Below are positions 22,776-33,943 of a stretch of 64,000 nt of DNA, piece after piece. Below the pieces are notes generated by a model. It saw only the letters and a program-made list of their open reading frames with translations. It was not told the DNA's origin and did not search any database. Position 1 is the stretch's first letter; the number at the start of each line of letters is the position of its first letter. The stretch is from Carposina sasakii (Eukaryota; Arthropoda; Insecta; Lepidoptera; Carposinidae). The position numbers were made by a program, and so were the translations under genes. The stretch is taken from contig CP053155.1 in NCBI GenBank assembly GCA_014607495.2, positions 13,392,001 through 13,456,000 on the forward strand, written 5' to 3'.

Positions 22776-24360
22776 GTAAGCATTGCTATTTATACAACAC
22801 GAATCAATGCCAGTTCTATGTTATATCAGAACAAGCATTGATGGTACGCAACAAACATCTCGCATTGCTTTTATATACCACTTTGTTACATGTAATTTAC
22901 CACAATGTGAGGTGTTACATGGGATTCAATACAACTTCTGGGACATTTAATTTTTTTATTTATACACATGGAATTAAGTAACAATATTCAAATGTAATAT
23001 GGAAAATTAAGTGTCCTCGAAAGACAAGGAACGGATGAAATGCGCAATGTCTTCCCATAATTTGAAAATAGACAAAGTCATTGCTTTGAAATAATCTATT
23101 TATCTTGTTATATATAAATATTATATTTCACAAGCGGATACAAGAGTGCTAGTGTTTTCACATGTGAAAAATCGAAACCTATATAAAAACTTATCTAACA
23201 ACAACTTTATTATAATTACTAATCATTATTCAATTATTATTACTGTATAAATATTTATATAATAATTTATAAGAATATTTTCAGTGCAACAGGTAAAGGT
23301 TATTTGGTAAAATGGTATTGTTTTATTCAATGTAGCCTTTTCATTGGAAAGGTGAGGTATATAAAGGTAAGTACCGATCTTTGCATTTCGTTCCTTTGTG
23401 TAGCTTATAGAATATTGTTATGTGGGGCTAAGCATATTGTAGAGCATTGCATGTACTGTACCAACCTTAGAAAACACAGTCTAATAACCATTTTAACCCT
23501 GCGATGTAGTGGTGTCGCCACTGGGAGGTATTTATTCCATAATGTGTGACGTAGAGTAAAACGTTTATGGTAAGTAAATTTTTTTATTACTATTAGATCG
23601 TAGATATTCATTATTGCACCTCACTTCACCCATTATTTTGTTTTGGGTTTCCAAATGAATACACCGCGGCTATTTTCAACTTATCGCGATTTCTTCCGCA
23701 CGAACAAACTGTGATAGAAAATACATTTAGAAGAGAGTGACACTTCAGCAGCTGACTCGAGTTCAGGTAAATCTTAACATCTATCTTTGTTTGTAGTAGT
23801 TGGTTATATGGCTTATTTATCTATTATTTTATTTTTTCTTTTTGCATTCACATGTGATTTCACTGCAGTTGTTAATTCTTGTTAATACATACATGGATTA
23901 GTCCATTATATTTCCGTTAAAGCATGTGTAATCAAGATAATTTAGGAAGCACGTATTTTGTATCATGGAGTCCGACCAAACTGCGCATTTCATTTTATTT
24001 TTCATTTCGTTAGGTAACATACAGTTGTAGGTTTGCAATACTTTCGAAAATAATGAGATATTATCTCTAAAAGTTAGTTTGACATGTGATCTCTGGATAT
24101 CATTCACCTCCCTTTCCACTCCTTGCTGCTGCTTAATACACATTCTTAAATTAATGTTTATTTAACTTTGATTAGATTTCTACTTTCCTTCAGAGTTGTC
24201 TTGCTTGTAAATGTTTTAAATGTAACTTCATTATTTTCACATTTAACACAACACCGATCATTGACACTTCTCATTTTGGCATATTAACAGTACCATTTGT
24301 CACTAATTTTCACTTTGTATTCCACTGCTTTAAAATGCTTGTCGCTGTTTACCCTTCCAG
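22776..24360 (+). other. lola intron between shared exon 4 and the first zinc-finger exon
   Basis: AT-rich, with no exon, no named repeat and no frame with coding character. Nothing further was seen. Confidence 0.5.
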
Positions 24361-24797
24361 AGTCATCCATAGATATTAATAGCATCGTGAAATTCGAAAA
24401 GACTCCATTTCCGCTGACGCGTGGCTTTCTAAAAAACGTTGACCCTGTTAACCTGACAACGCAAATTGTAAAAAAGGAAGAGAGCCCGCGTCGTAGAGGA
24501 AGGAAGAAAAAAGTATTGCACATAAAGAATAGTAGTAAAAAACGAACCTACACTAGAAAGCACGAGTTAGGCTCTTGCGGCAATGCCAACCAAGCCGGGA
24601 GATACATCTGCTCTATCTGTCAGAAGAAGCAGTACAAGTATAGAAGGAACAAGTTGAGACATGAGAAATACGAATGTGTCGGTGGTCCCCAGTTCGCGTG
24701 CGATCGATGCGGGAAGAGATACTCCCAAAAAAAAACATTGACCACGCATATCGCTCAAAAACATGCTCCCGAGATCAAAGTGGAGTCAAACCAATAG
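24361..24797 (+). CDS. lola: lola alternative terminal exon ZF-1
   Basis: Follows the acceptor CCTTCCAG; its two first bases complete the codon left open by shared exon 4 (G|AG, Glu). It ends at TAG 24795-24797 and would give a 389-residue isoform. An acidic and basic leader (IVKKEESPRRRGRKKK) precedes two fingers: a CCHC-type first finger (CSICQKKQ...HEKYEC) and a C2H2 second finger (CDRCGKRYSQKKTLTTHIAQKH). This pair, with an atypical first finger, is the usual Lola terminal module. The leader has a V-K-K-E site that fits the SUMO consensus and an AT-hook-like RRRGRKKK. Ends with EIKVESNQ. Confidence 0.9.
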
Positions 24798-25283
24798 ATT
24801 CTTTGTTACTTTTTTATTATCTTTTGTTGCCAGTTGATTAGTTTAAAGAAATTAAGATTGTTGTAGAAGTTGAGAAGTTTATTTATATTTTTTGTTGATT
24901 ATATTTGTTAATTTTTATATGGACAATTTTCCTAACGTCCTTTTTCATTAAGACTGTTGAATCAGTGCCATAAACGGTGGACTAGAGTATATTTGAGATA
25001 CCAGATTATTTGGTTCTTAGGTTTAGAAATCAGTCATTTTCGTGGTTAAAATTGGTGAAACATGCCTTTCATAATGTCTAACCAAACTCATCTTTGGAAT
25101 CATTTTTTCACATAAGGCCAAATAACATTTTATTTGTACAACGTTACCTACATTATTTTAATATACTTTTTTGTTATACTATAATTTTGTTTTTATTTCC
25201 GCTTAGTTTTGCGATACTCAATGGAAATATCACTCGTGGAACTCGGAAGCGCGACTCAGTAGCATCAAACTTTTCTATTTCAG

Positions 25284-25882
25284 AATCGCAACGGGCGACA
25301 TCGCCGCAGGCGCGTGACGGGATTGTGACGCGTAGTAAAAAAACTGTGGAAGAGCCGTCCACGGCCACCACGTTCGCGATCCTCAAGAACGTCATCACCT
25401 CGCCCTTCGAGGACGACGTCAAGGAGGAGCCGGCGCCCTCGGAGGAGGCGCGCCGGGCGCTGTTCCCGCTGGCCGTCAAGCAGCCGCCGGCGCTGCCCGC
25501 GCTGGCGCCGCTCGCCCCGCCCGCGCCGCCAGCGCCACCCGCGCCGCCCGCCCCGCGCCCGCCCGCGCCCCGCAAGCCGGCCAAGGCGGAGGCGGGCGAG
25601 GTGCGCAAGGAGGCGCGCTACCTGTTCCCGGCGCGCGCCGGCGGCCTGTCGTGCGCGCAGTTCAAGACGGACAAGGGCTTCAAGTGCCCCAACTGCTCGC
25701 GCTGCTACAACGCGCGCCGCAACCTCGTGCGCCACGTGACGCAGGAGTGCGGCCGCGAGCCGCAGTTCAAGTGCCCCTACTGCGCCTACAGCAAGCACCG
25801 CCGCAACGAGGTGCGCAAGCACGTCGAGCGCAAACACCCCGACCACTACAAGCGCCAGGCGCCCAGCCCCGTGCCCGTCTAG
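25284..25882 (+). CDS. lola: lola alternative terminal exon ZF-2, GC-rich
   Basis: Acceptor CTATTTCAG; first two bases complete G|AA (Glu). It encodes 199 residues after the splice, giving a 443-residue isoform. A DDVKEEP acidic site is followed by a long Pro/Ala tract (about 25480-25590) and then two fingers: CPNCSRCYNARRNLVRH with the CCHC end QEC, and CPYCAYSKHRRNEVRKHVERKH. It is extremely rich in G and C at third positions, unlike the AT-rich ZF-5 and ZF-6 exons. Large open frames on the opposite strand and in other frames are by-products of that composition. Confidence 0.9.
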
Positions 25883-26315
25883 CCGCGCCCGCGCCCGCGC
25901 CGCCACTGCCGCTAGTGCCTTACTCTGTACGCGATCTTCCTTTAGATGGTATTCACTTTGGTCAATTTTATAAGAGCCTTGTATACTTATGTATTAATAA
26001 TTTGATTATGGATATTTTTCGATTATTAAATGACTTAAATTTGACCAGGTTTTTCATTCGACACCCGCCCCGCCCATACTTCCGATCGTTTATGGGAAGA
26101 TAAGATTTTAACCGTCGACGATCGCTCGGACTGTGCATGTCTGCATGATTTAGTAGCTTTGCCTTTACAATTTTCTAACAGAGATTATTTTTTTTAATTA
26201 CTATAACGCATTTCTTTGGTTCCTTAATTTTACTTAGCATCCGGTAGTATTAACACGAGTTCGCGCGTAGCTCCGCTTGTTTGATTAGCGATATCGTTAA
26301 CGTGTCGTATTGCAG

Positions 26316-26767
26316 AGGGCGCGGCCAAGGAGAGCCCGTTGCCGGCGCTGCTGTCGCTGCTGTCGGCCTCGCAGCGCCTGCGCGAGCCCTACGCGGAGCC
26401 CTACGCCGAGCCCTACGCGAAGGCGCGCTACGAGCCCGCCTCGGACGAGTACGACGACACGGACGACATCGTGCTGCCGCACGAGGAGCCGGGCGCGCCC
26501 GAGCCGGCGCCGGAGCGCGACGCTCGCGAGCCGGGCCGCCAGTTCGAGTGCCGGCACTGCGGCAAGCGCTACCGCTGGAAGTCCACGCTGCGGCGCCACG
26601 AGAGCGTGGAGTGCGGCGGCAAGCCCCCCGCGCACGCCTGCCCCTACTGCAGCTACCGAGCCAAGCAGCGCGGCAACCTGGGCGTGCACATCCGCAAGCA
26701 TCACAACACCGAGTGGTTCGTGTACGCTACCAGCAAGGTGCGCCGCAACAAGAAGACGTCCGTGTGA
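26316..26767 (+). CDS. lola: lola alternative terminal exon ZF-3, GC-rich
   Basis: Acceptor GTATTGCAG; first two bases complete G|AG (Glu). Gives a 394-residue isoform. The leader holds a triplicated EPYA unit (26386-26420) and an acidic block (SDEYDDTDDIV). Two fingers follow: CRHCGKRYRWKSTLRRHESVEC and CPYCSYRAKQRGNLGVHIRKHH, the second with His-His spacing of the H-x3-H class. The stop is followed at once by a poly-C/(CA)n/(CGCT)n tract. GC-rich like ZF-2, which suggests that they share a compositional history. Confidence 0.9.
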
Positions 26768-28832
26768 CCGCCCCCCCCCCCACACACACACACGCTCGCT
26801 CGCTCGCGACTAGACTAGACCAAAGTAGATACCCGACCAAAACGGTACTGCAATAATATTTATACATTATTTACATTTTAATTATTTACTTGAAAACGTT
26901 TTAATATACACTAAGGACGTAGTTGTAATTGTGCACATTCCCCGACGGCATTAGCGTTAACTTTTGTTGTTTTTGTTTTAGAGTTTATTTACTGTAGTTA
27001 AGACTGACCCCCTAAGTATTTGCATGGAGCGACCGAAGGTCCCATTCCATTGTACCGCGTACCAAATGTCCTTCGACCTTTATCATCTTGTTGTATACAT
27101 ATTTTATATAGATATCGATGAAGCCAAAACTTCGTAAAAAAAATTGCTCGAATTTAGATTTACATCATTCCTTCAGAGTGTTATATTCCAAATTTTATAT
27201 TATATTAGTGCAATGATATTAAGAATTTAGTTGTTAGTGTTACTTGTTATCATATATTTTTTCTAGTTGTATAGTTTTACCACGGGTAGGAAACACCGGC
27301 CCCTAGGACATTATTATAAATTGACTGTGGATTCCTATTACACTGTTGATATTCATAATTTATTGCAATTCTATAAATGATAGGTATTTCCAAAGGGACC
27401 ATTCCTTGTCTTCCCATCTTATCATGTAGCAAACCCAAAGTTATAAGTTTTAGACTTGTTTATTTACTATGTTATATTTATACTAGATTGTTTTTCGTTT
27501 GTTTGTAATAGATTTAATTGATTGTGGGTTAGGTAAACTGAGTGATAACTTTATCATTCTACGTATTATAAGATAACTAAAAGCTCATCCATTATGTGCC
27601 TACAAGTTACCTGTAGATATATTCATAAATATGATATTTGATGTTAATCAATATAAATATATTAATCGGTAAACTGGGATAAAGATGTGTTCAAAAATAT
27701 AACATTTTATACTTGATATTATTGATAATCTACTTGCAATAATATATTCAAAGAATCGTTTAGAATATTGACTGTTAATATTTTGTTAAACTAGGATAAA
27801 CAAAGCTATTTGACCAAAGTCAGTATTAGGTAGTAATGTGATGGTAACAGAGAATGTTGTTTGTTGTTGCACATTCGAGTCATTGCTAGGCATACAAACA
27901 GAGAATATGCAATATTCCATCATATCATGTTTTGTTTGCGGTTTAAGGTAAATGTATGGATCTAGAATTAAATTTGGATGTTATTATGATGTTTACATTG
28001 TTTGTTAATGTTATTGAAGAATAGTTAAAATTGTGTGATTTTTATATGAATATATTGGGGTTTACTTGGTAGAAAAGTTTAATCAAATATAAGATATTAG
28101 TATACCAAATTGTGTTTTTATTTTAATGCTTCTGCACATTTTTTCCTTTTCTTAGTTTTTTGCCAGGGTTATAAGATATGGTAAGTTTGGAATGCGTTTT
28201 TAATCTTTGAGTTTGATGTCTCTAACAATATTGCATGATAAATTCAATTTGCATTCACGGCTTAGATTATAACAACTTGTGGCATGTTGCATTTTTTTTC
28301 TTTTTAGTTCATACTAATAATATTAATAATTTCAGGTAGACAAGAAAACCCGTGGGTCGGGAGACTACATAAAATTAACTAAATGTCATATCTCTGCAAA
28401 TGCAGTGACTAAAAAATATTGCCTTTGTAACCCTGATGTTTGTGGTATAGTGACGGCTAGCTTAAAAAAATCTAATGGACAAGTTTACCTACTCTCAAAA
28501 ACACTTCACACAAGTAATTTATTTATTGTCAAGACAGGTTAGGACGCCCGTTTCACTTAAAATAAATGTTGTTAAATTTTCTTTTTTGTTTCTTTTTACT
28601 TTTCCTTTTGCAAGCTTTCATCACAGCACTCGTACACACTGTAGTATATGTATGTGTATTTCATGTATTCTATGTATTATCTATTTATGTATGGTGTATA
28701 TAATAATGTGTATGTATTTGTATTGCTTGTTACTGTTGTTAACCTCACGGGAATGATCTGTATGTTGCGTTTGTGTGTGTCTTTGTGTTATATAATTATC
28801 TAATCAAGGTGTAACTTGTTTGGAAATTCCAG
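26768..28832 (+). other. 3' untranslated region of ZF-3 and intron before ZF-4
   Basis: Opens with a poly-C run, (CA)n and (CGCT)n microsatellite (26768-26806). The rest is AT-rich. A possible tiny exon (28336-28382) is discussed among rejected items. No named mobile element was seen. Confidence 0.45.
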
Positions 28833-29191
28833 GGGCCGTGTCGGAAGACGTGTCTTTTACGAGGATCGGAGGTTTGTCTTGGGACCAGTGGTCGGCGCGG
28901 CTGGCGTTGCCGCTAGTGGCTAGCATGCGGGTAAACGCGCCGAATATACAGTCGCCGGGGGAGCCGAGTTTCACCTGCCCCGACTGCGGGCGGGTGTACA
29001 AACTGAAGTCGTCTCTGCGGAACCATCAGAAGTGGGAGTGCGGCAAGGAGCCGCAGTTCCGGTGCCCGTACTGCGTGTACCGCGCCAAACAGAAAATGCA
29101 CATCGCGAGACACATGGAACGGATGCATCGCGAAGTCTACATGAAGCCGGAACAGTACATTAAGCAGGATAACGTCGACGCATGCACATAG
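28833..29191 (+). CDS. lola: lola alternative terminal exon ZF-4
   Basis: Acceptor GAAATTCCAG; first two bases complete G|GG (Gly). Gives a 363-residue isoform. After a short leader (ISWDQ-like, GGLSWDQWSARLALP) come two fingers: CPDCGRVYKLKSSLRNHQKWEC and CPYCVYRAKQKMHIARHMERMH. The tail ends YIKQDNVDACT. A seven-residue part of that tail recurs in the candidate exon at 33855. Candidate polyadenylation signal AATAAA at 30737-30742. Confidence 0.9.
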
Positions 29192-31139
29192 TACGCAACA
29201 ATGAACTCAGTGAATTTAGTCACTATTGAATACTCCATAATTTTGTAATAAGTATGTTGAAGTTTAGTGTTACGATTTACATATCACTGCTTTTGCGATA
29301 TGTTGATATTGAATGAATATTGTTGTTTCGAAAGTTAAACCAGTTTATGATTAATGGTTATTATTAGACGTTGAATCGTTATCGAATTTAAAATCATTTT
29401 CTAATTAGCATCATTATTTTGTGAAATTCAAATAGCTACCAAGTTTTCTATGTGATAATTGTGATGAATTCTCTTTGTGATAGTGACATCATCCCGTCAC
29501 GTTAGGTTTAAACTCCCAAGCGGTCACAAATATAAAAGTATAGTACCACCAGATTATGAAATGTAAACGAGTGAAAATCAGAGATTTTAATAACTAGATA
29601 CTAGAAAGGAATCTTGAAACGTGTGTCGCCGCTTTTACACTTACCACAAATGCAGGTCCACGGGCTTAGTGCGAGTTTTCAGTTTGGACTCGTTCGTGTT
29701 TACGTTACTTATACAACCAATCACATTTCACTTTTATTACATCACGTTATAATGTTTGAATTGAATAGAAATTTCTATTTGTGGTTGGCTGGTTTAAGTG
29801 CAAAAGAGTTCGGAGTGCAAACTAACACGAAGCCCGTCGTGTGCGTCACAGGCAAGGTTAACGTGAAATATGCCCCTTTTGTTTATTTAGATTTCTGGAA
29901 CGTAACATGATCCAGCGAAATTAATCAGTAGGTTGCAAAACTAATGCGCTACCTATCGGGACGAGCTTTCTACAATTTGGTGGTACTGAACTTACAACAT
30001 CGTTACCTACTCATGATGACATCCAACAGTGATGGATGCCTGAATAGAATAGATACAAAACCCGATTTTGACAAGTTACTCCTAGTATTGACACTAGTTG
30101 CAAACAATGCAACAGTGTGTGTAACTGTTGCATTTATCCAGTATAATAAGTTCAAGTGATTGTATAGTTACGCTTTTTACACTATATTTTTACAGCATGA
30201 ACATCATAGTTTAGACTACTTTAGACCGTCACTTCTGGTTTGAAGTTTATTGCTGTAGAATGAAAACGAAAACAAGTTTTGATATAAGATTGTTACCAAT
30301 TTCAGTTAACTATTTCGTGAAACTTTGCTTATTTAAGACTTTTATACCTCACTTAAGATATAGTACTGTTGACAAAATTTTAATACTCTTACTTACTACT
30401 AAAGTATTATTGTAGAACACAAATTGCTAGTGGGGTTTAGCACTATTTATCGAGACACGTGTGATGTTAACAGTGGAAAATATGTATGAAGTTATGTTTT
30501 GTACTTTATTAGTTTTAGTAAAATCGAAGCTATTTTCGCTTAGTTAGCAAACTCTAGTTCTTTGCCATAATGCATGTTCCATTATTGTAATACTCAATTA
30601 AGTTAATTTTTTTTCAATTATTTTAGATCTCTACATTCTTATGCATTTATTTTTATACTAGGATTTTGAGAATATCAGATATTACATGTAAATCTAATAT
30701 TTTTTACAATTTGTATACCTACTGTGAGTTCCTCTAAATAAAAATCAAACGTTATTTGTTTTACAATGAATGACAATAAGTGGGCCAAAATATTGACCAT
30801 TAGTGCCTTAAGTTTAGAATATAAATCAAATCAAATTAATGATGTACACGACACACAGTTTGACACTGCCATTAAATTATTATATTGACCAATCACTTAT
30901 ATTTCAGACGTTCATCTAATCTTCCAAATAGTTGATAAGCACATTACCATTTAGAAATTATATTACATTTTAGGATATTATCCGTTAAGAGTTACCATCA
31001 AACAATCAAAATGTAGGGTTTCACAAAGTACAATCATACAAGTCAATACATAAAAACTAAGTGCCTTCGAAATGTTAGTCATTAAAATCAAATGAAAACC
31101 GCATTAGATATTAAATGGAAACGGATTAACATTACATAC

Positions 31140-32560
31140 TGTTCTAATTAAAAACAGTAGTACTCGCGTTATGGAAAATTAGTAATTATGAACAAATTAG
31201 TATTCTATCATAAAATCAGTGATTAAATGCATTTGATTGTATTTTTATAACCTTTTTGTATTTTAAATAAATACTTAAAAATTGCTAATTTGTTTATGCA
31301 ATTTTGGGGAACTTTTTTAGGACCTTTACTTTAATTGATTATTTTCTGCCGGTTTGATTAAATATTTGTATTTAATTATGTCATTAAAATCAAAGTCTGT
31401 TTTTGAAAAGGTGGCCGCCACTAGATCAAAGATTTTAGTATGGTAGCTATGCAAATAGCTAACTGCGAGGGAAATAGTGATGCGACAAATGAAACTATCT
31501 AAGTCATAGTTGATTTTTATTTTATGTCAGTCCAGATTAATTTAGATGATGTTTGCTTAACAGAATTTTATTAAAAGAAAACAACTACAAACTTTAATAA
31601 ATTTCACAATGATTCGCCCCGTAAAACATGTTCTATTATTTTTAATGCGGCAAGACAAAAATAAAAACAGTATCTAAATTTATAGTACTCTAATAAATTA
31701 TTTTTTGTAAATGAGGTGCGATTTTTTAATTATGGAAAATTAGTAATATATGTATATAACAAATGTATATAATACAGCCAAAAAAGTAAGTTTGAAAGCA
31801 AATTAGTTTAAAAATATAATAATAACACAATCAATATTAATAGATTTGAAATACTTTTTATTAAATAATATTCTATCATGGCCAAACGACCATTAGAATC
31901 CGTTTCTTGGGTTACAGTGATTAAATTTGTTTTTTCTCTGCATAGGAAACCTTGATTGTATTTCTTTTATTCTTTATTTTTATAACCTTTTTGGCGACCA
32001 CAGGCACCGTCAAATATATTTTGAAAGCAACCCGAACCAAAATAAAGTTGCTTTTATTGATTCGGACACGGGATCTGGGTTTGGAAACCGCAGACACTTA
32101 AAAATTGCGTTTTAGTTCAAAATCGCCACTTTTATTATTGGACACGAATTGGGTTTGGAAACCGCAGGAGATGAGAGCAAGCAATCGGGCCACTTTTATA
32201 TGGACACGGAATTTTCGGAAACCGCAGGGTCAAATATCGATTTTAAAAGTAATCCATAACTAACATTTGCATGTCTTATAACATGACAAAATTACTTTAC
32301 TAATCGTAAATCAGTTATACATTCACTTCACTTAGATTATTTTCTGCCATATGTAAGGTGACAACAATTGATTGAGGAAAAGAGAAATATTTGTATTTAA
32401 TTACCCTGAAAATTTAATTTACTTCGGTGAAATGTTATATCTTTTTTGTACATGGTTCTTTCCACACCATCAAACGTAGCGGTTATTTAATGAAAAGTAA
32501 AATAATACATTGTAATTTTAGTCTGTTTTTGTAATGTGAGGGTAGTAGGTGGCCGCCATC
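31140..32560 (+). repeat. Diverged local direct duplication
   Basis: First unit (31140-31430): TATGGAAAATTAGTAAT, ATTCTATCAT, GTGATTAAAT, TTGATTGTATTT, TTTATAACCTTTTTG, GATTATTTTCTGCC, AATATTTGTATTTAATTA, AGTCTGTTTTTG, GGTGGCCGCCA. Second unit (31720-32560): the same nine phrases in the same order, spread over a longer span because extra sequence has been inserted. It is either an old tandem duplication or two insertions of one repeat family. Confidence 0.6.
32083..32230 (+). repeat. Three degenerate direct repeats around GGAAACCGCAG
   Basis: The phrase GGACACG...GGGTTTGGAAACCGCAG occurs three times with about 60-75 base spacing, each followed by different sequence and preceded by CGCCACTTTTAT or GCCACTTTTAT in two cases. 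It lies within the second unit of the 31140-32560 duplication. Three imperfect units without clear boundaries; function unknown. Confidence 0.5.
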
Positions 32561-32820
32561 ATCATTCAATCCCTTTATCTGACAGGTTAATTAATTTAGT
32601 ATTATAAGACCAGTGGTGCATGACATTTATGTAATTTAGTTTAGTTATATATACCAAGTAGCATTTATTGTGAAACATACAAATTAATGGGAGACATGGT
32701 GCATTATCCTTACGCTTTGAAATCGCACACAAATATTTTCTTACTATAGGCTTGGCTTCACGGTGGTGGTAGCTTAGTATTATTTGCACGAATTTATTTT
32801 TATTTACGTTTTAATTTCAG

Positions 32821-33092
32821 TTGCACAGTTATACTCTCCTTATATTTTGGGTTATGGTACGGCCGGTTTGAGCAGCGGTAAGGGCTGGACGTTGTATGAA
32901 TGCGTGGATTGTGGGAACAAATACAAGCACAAGGGTTCACTACAGCGGCATATAAAGTACGAGTGCCGGAAACAGCCGAGTTTCAAGTGCCCGTACTGTG
33001 TGTATCGAGCCTATCAGAAGCACAATCTGTTACTACACGAACGACACCTCCACAAAGACTTGCCGGAAAAAGTGGACTTTGTGACAGAATGA
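32821..33092 (+). CDS. lola: lola alternative terminal exon ZF-5
   Basis: Acceptor TTTAATTTCAG; first two bases complete G|TT (Val). Gives a 334-residue isoform, the shortest finger-bearing one in the window. Almost no leader separates the splice from the fingers: CVDCGNKYKHKGSLQRHIKYEC (CCHC type) and CPYCVYRAYQKHNLLLHERHLH. Ends KVDFVTE. A polyadenylation signal AATAAA occurs at 33532-33537. Confidence 0.9.
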
Positions 33093-33854
33093 CCGACGCT
33101 GATAGAGGTGCTAATTGTCAGTAACCATTAACTAACCTATAACCTAACCATTAACTAACGTTTTTGCCTATAACGAGGTAGATTCTAACCTTGTAATTAT
33201 TTTAACATTGGTTTTAATTAACCCTTGGGGTGCCTGGTGGGTTAGACCCATCACTTAACAATATTTTAGAAAATTATTACCGCCGCTGTGTGCCTAACTA
33301 CTGGCGGCGTGCCGCCCCTCCCGCAGTCCGCAACGCGCACGCGTTGCCGTGTGTTATATCGCACAAATTTGTTATTAATCAATATTCTTATTTTGTAACC
33401 AAAGAATCTGTAAGTTGATTCATCTGGCTTTATATTAATGTACTGATTTTGATTCAATTAAAAAGAGTTTAATATTGTTGATTTAAAGATAAGTGTTAAT
33501 TTACTAAGAATGAGAGATTTTTTAATTGCTCAATAAAACTTTATAAAAATAATTTATCTTATTTTTTCCCCTTTTTTCATTTAACAATGTTGAATATAAA
33601 TTTTGTGGGTAACACATCAAAATAAATAAAAATAATTATTTTCAGACCCAACATTGGTTTACCAGGCTAATTAAGTATGTATTTGCTTACATATTAACCT
33701 ATTTTTTTTAACACATAATTTGCACATTCATTATCTTTTAGGTCCATTTAGGTATTAATATTTTAATTTGTTGCATGTGTAGTTTTCCTTACCGGTGTAG
33801 GTATGTTTAGTTGTAATGTATTCAGATATAATAATTTAACTATTGATTTTACAG

Positions 33855-33943
33855 CTCTAACAATCAAGCAAGACAACGTGGACCCCTTACTTAAAGCAAG
33901 AATTTCAAGATGTCGGCGTCTTATTCGCGGACTACCCACATAA
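33855..33943 (+). CDS. Candidate finger-less terminal exon of lola
   Basis: A good acceptor (GATTTTACAG) is followed by 89 bases whose phase fits the shared exon 4 donor (G|CT, Ala) and that end in TAA. The peptide starts ALTIKQDNVDPLLKARISRC and has no zinc finger. Its IKQDNVD is identical to the ZF-4 tail, yet four of the seven codons differ at the third position, so the match is not a recent DNA copy. Drosophila lola has isoforms without fingers, so such an exon is plausible; it would give a 273-residue protein. Short length means chance is not excluded. Confidence 0.45.

Larger units (their letters stand above)
29192..32820 (+). other. 3' untranslated region of ZF-4 and intron before ZF-5, with an internal duplication
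   Basis: No exon is supported. Blocks in 31140-31430 recur in the same order in 31720-32560 (see the repeat entry). Three degenerate units with GGAAACCGCAG lie at 32083-32230. Otherwise AT-rich. Confidence 0.5.

Noticed and set aside
23284..23292. Possible 8-base microexon between TTTTCAG and GTAAAG
   Set aside because: It would shift the frame (8 is not a multiple of 3) and break the phase-1 rule of all lola terminal exons.
25174..25906. Long minus-strand and alternative-frame open frames over lola ZF-2 and ZF-3
   Set aside because: They are Arg/Ala/Gly-rich by-products of GC-rich third positions and show no domain.
28336..28382. Very short lola-phase exon candidate after TTTCAG, reading GRQENPWVGRLHKIN then stop
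   Set aside because: Phase fits, but 15 codons with no motif and no second copy are easily explained by chance.
32083..32230. CRISPR-like array from the GGAAACCGCAG units
   Set aside because: Only three imperfect units of unequal spacing, in an animal intron; it is not a CRISPR array.
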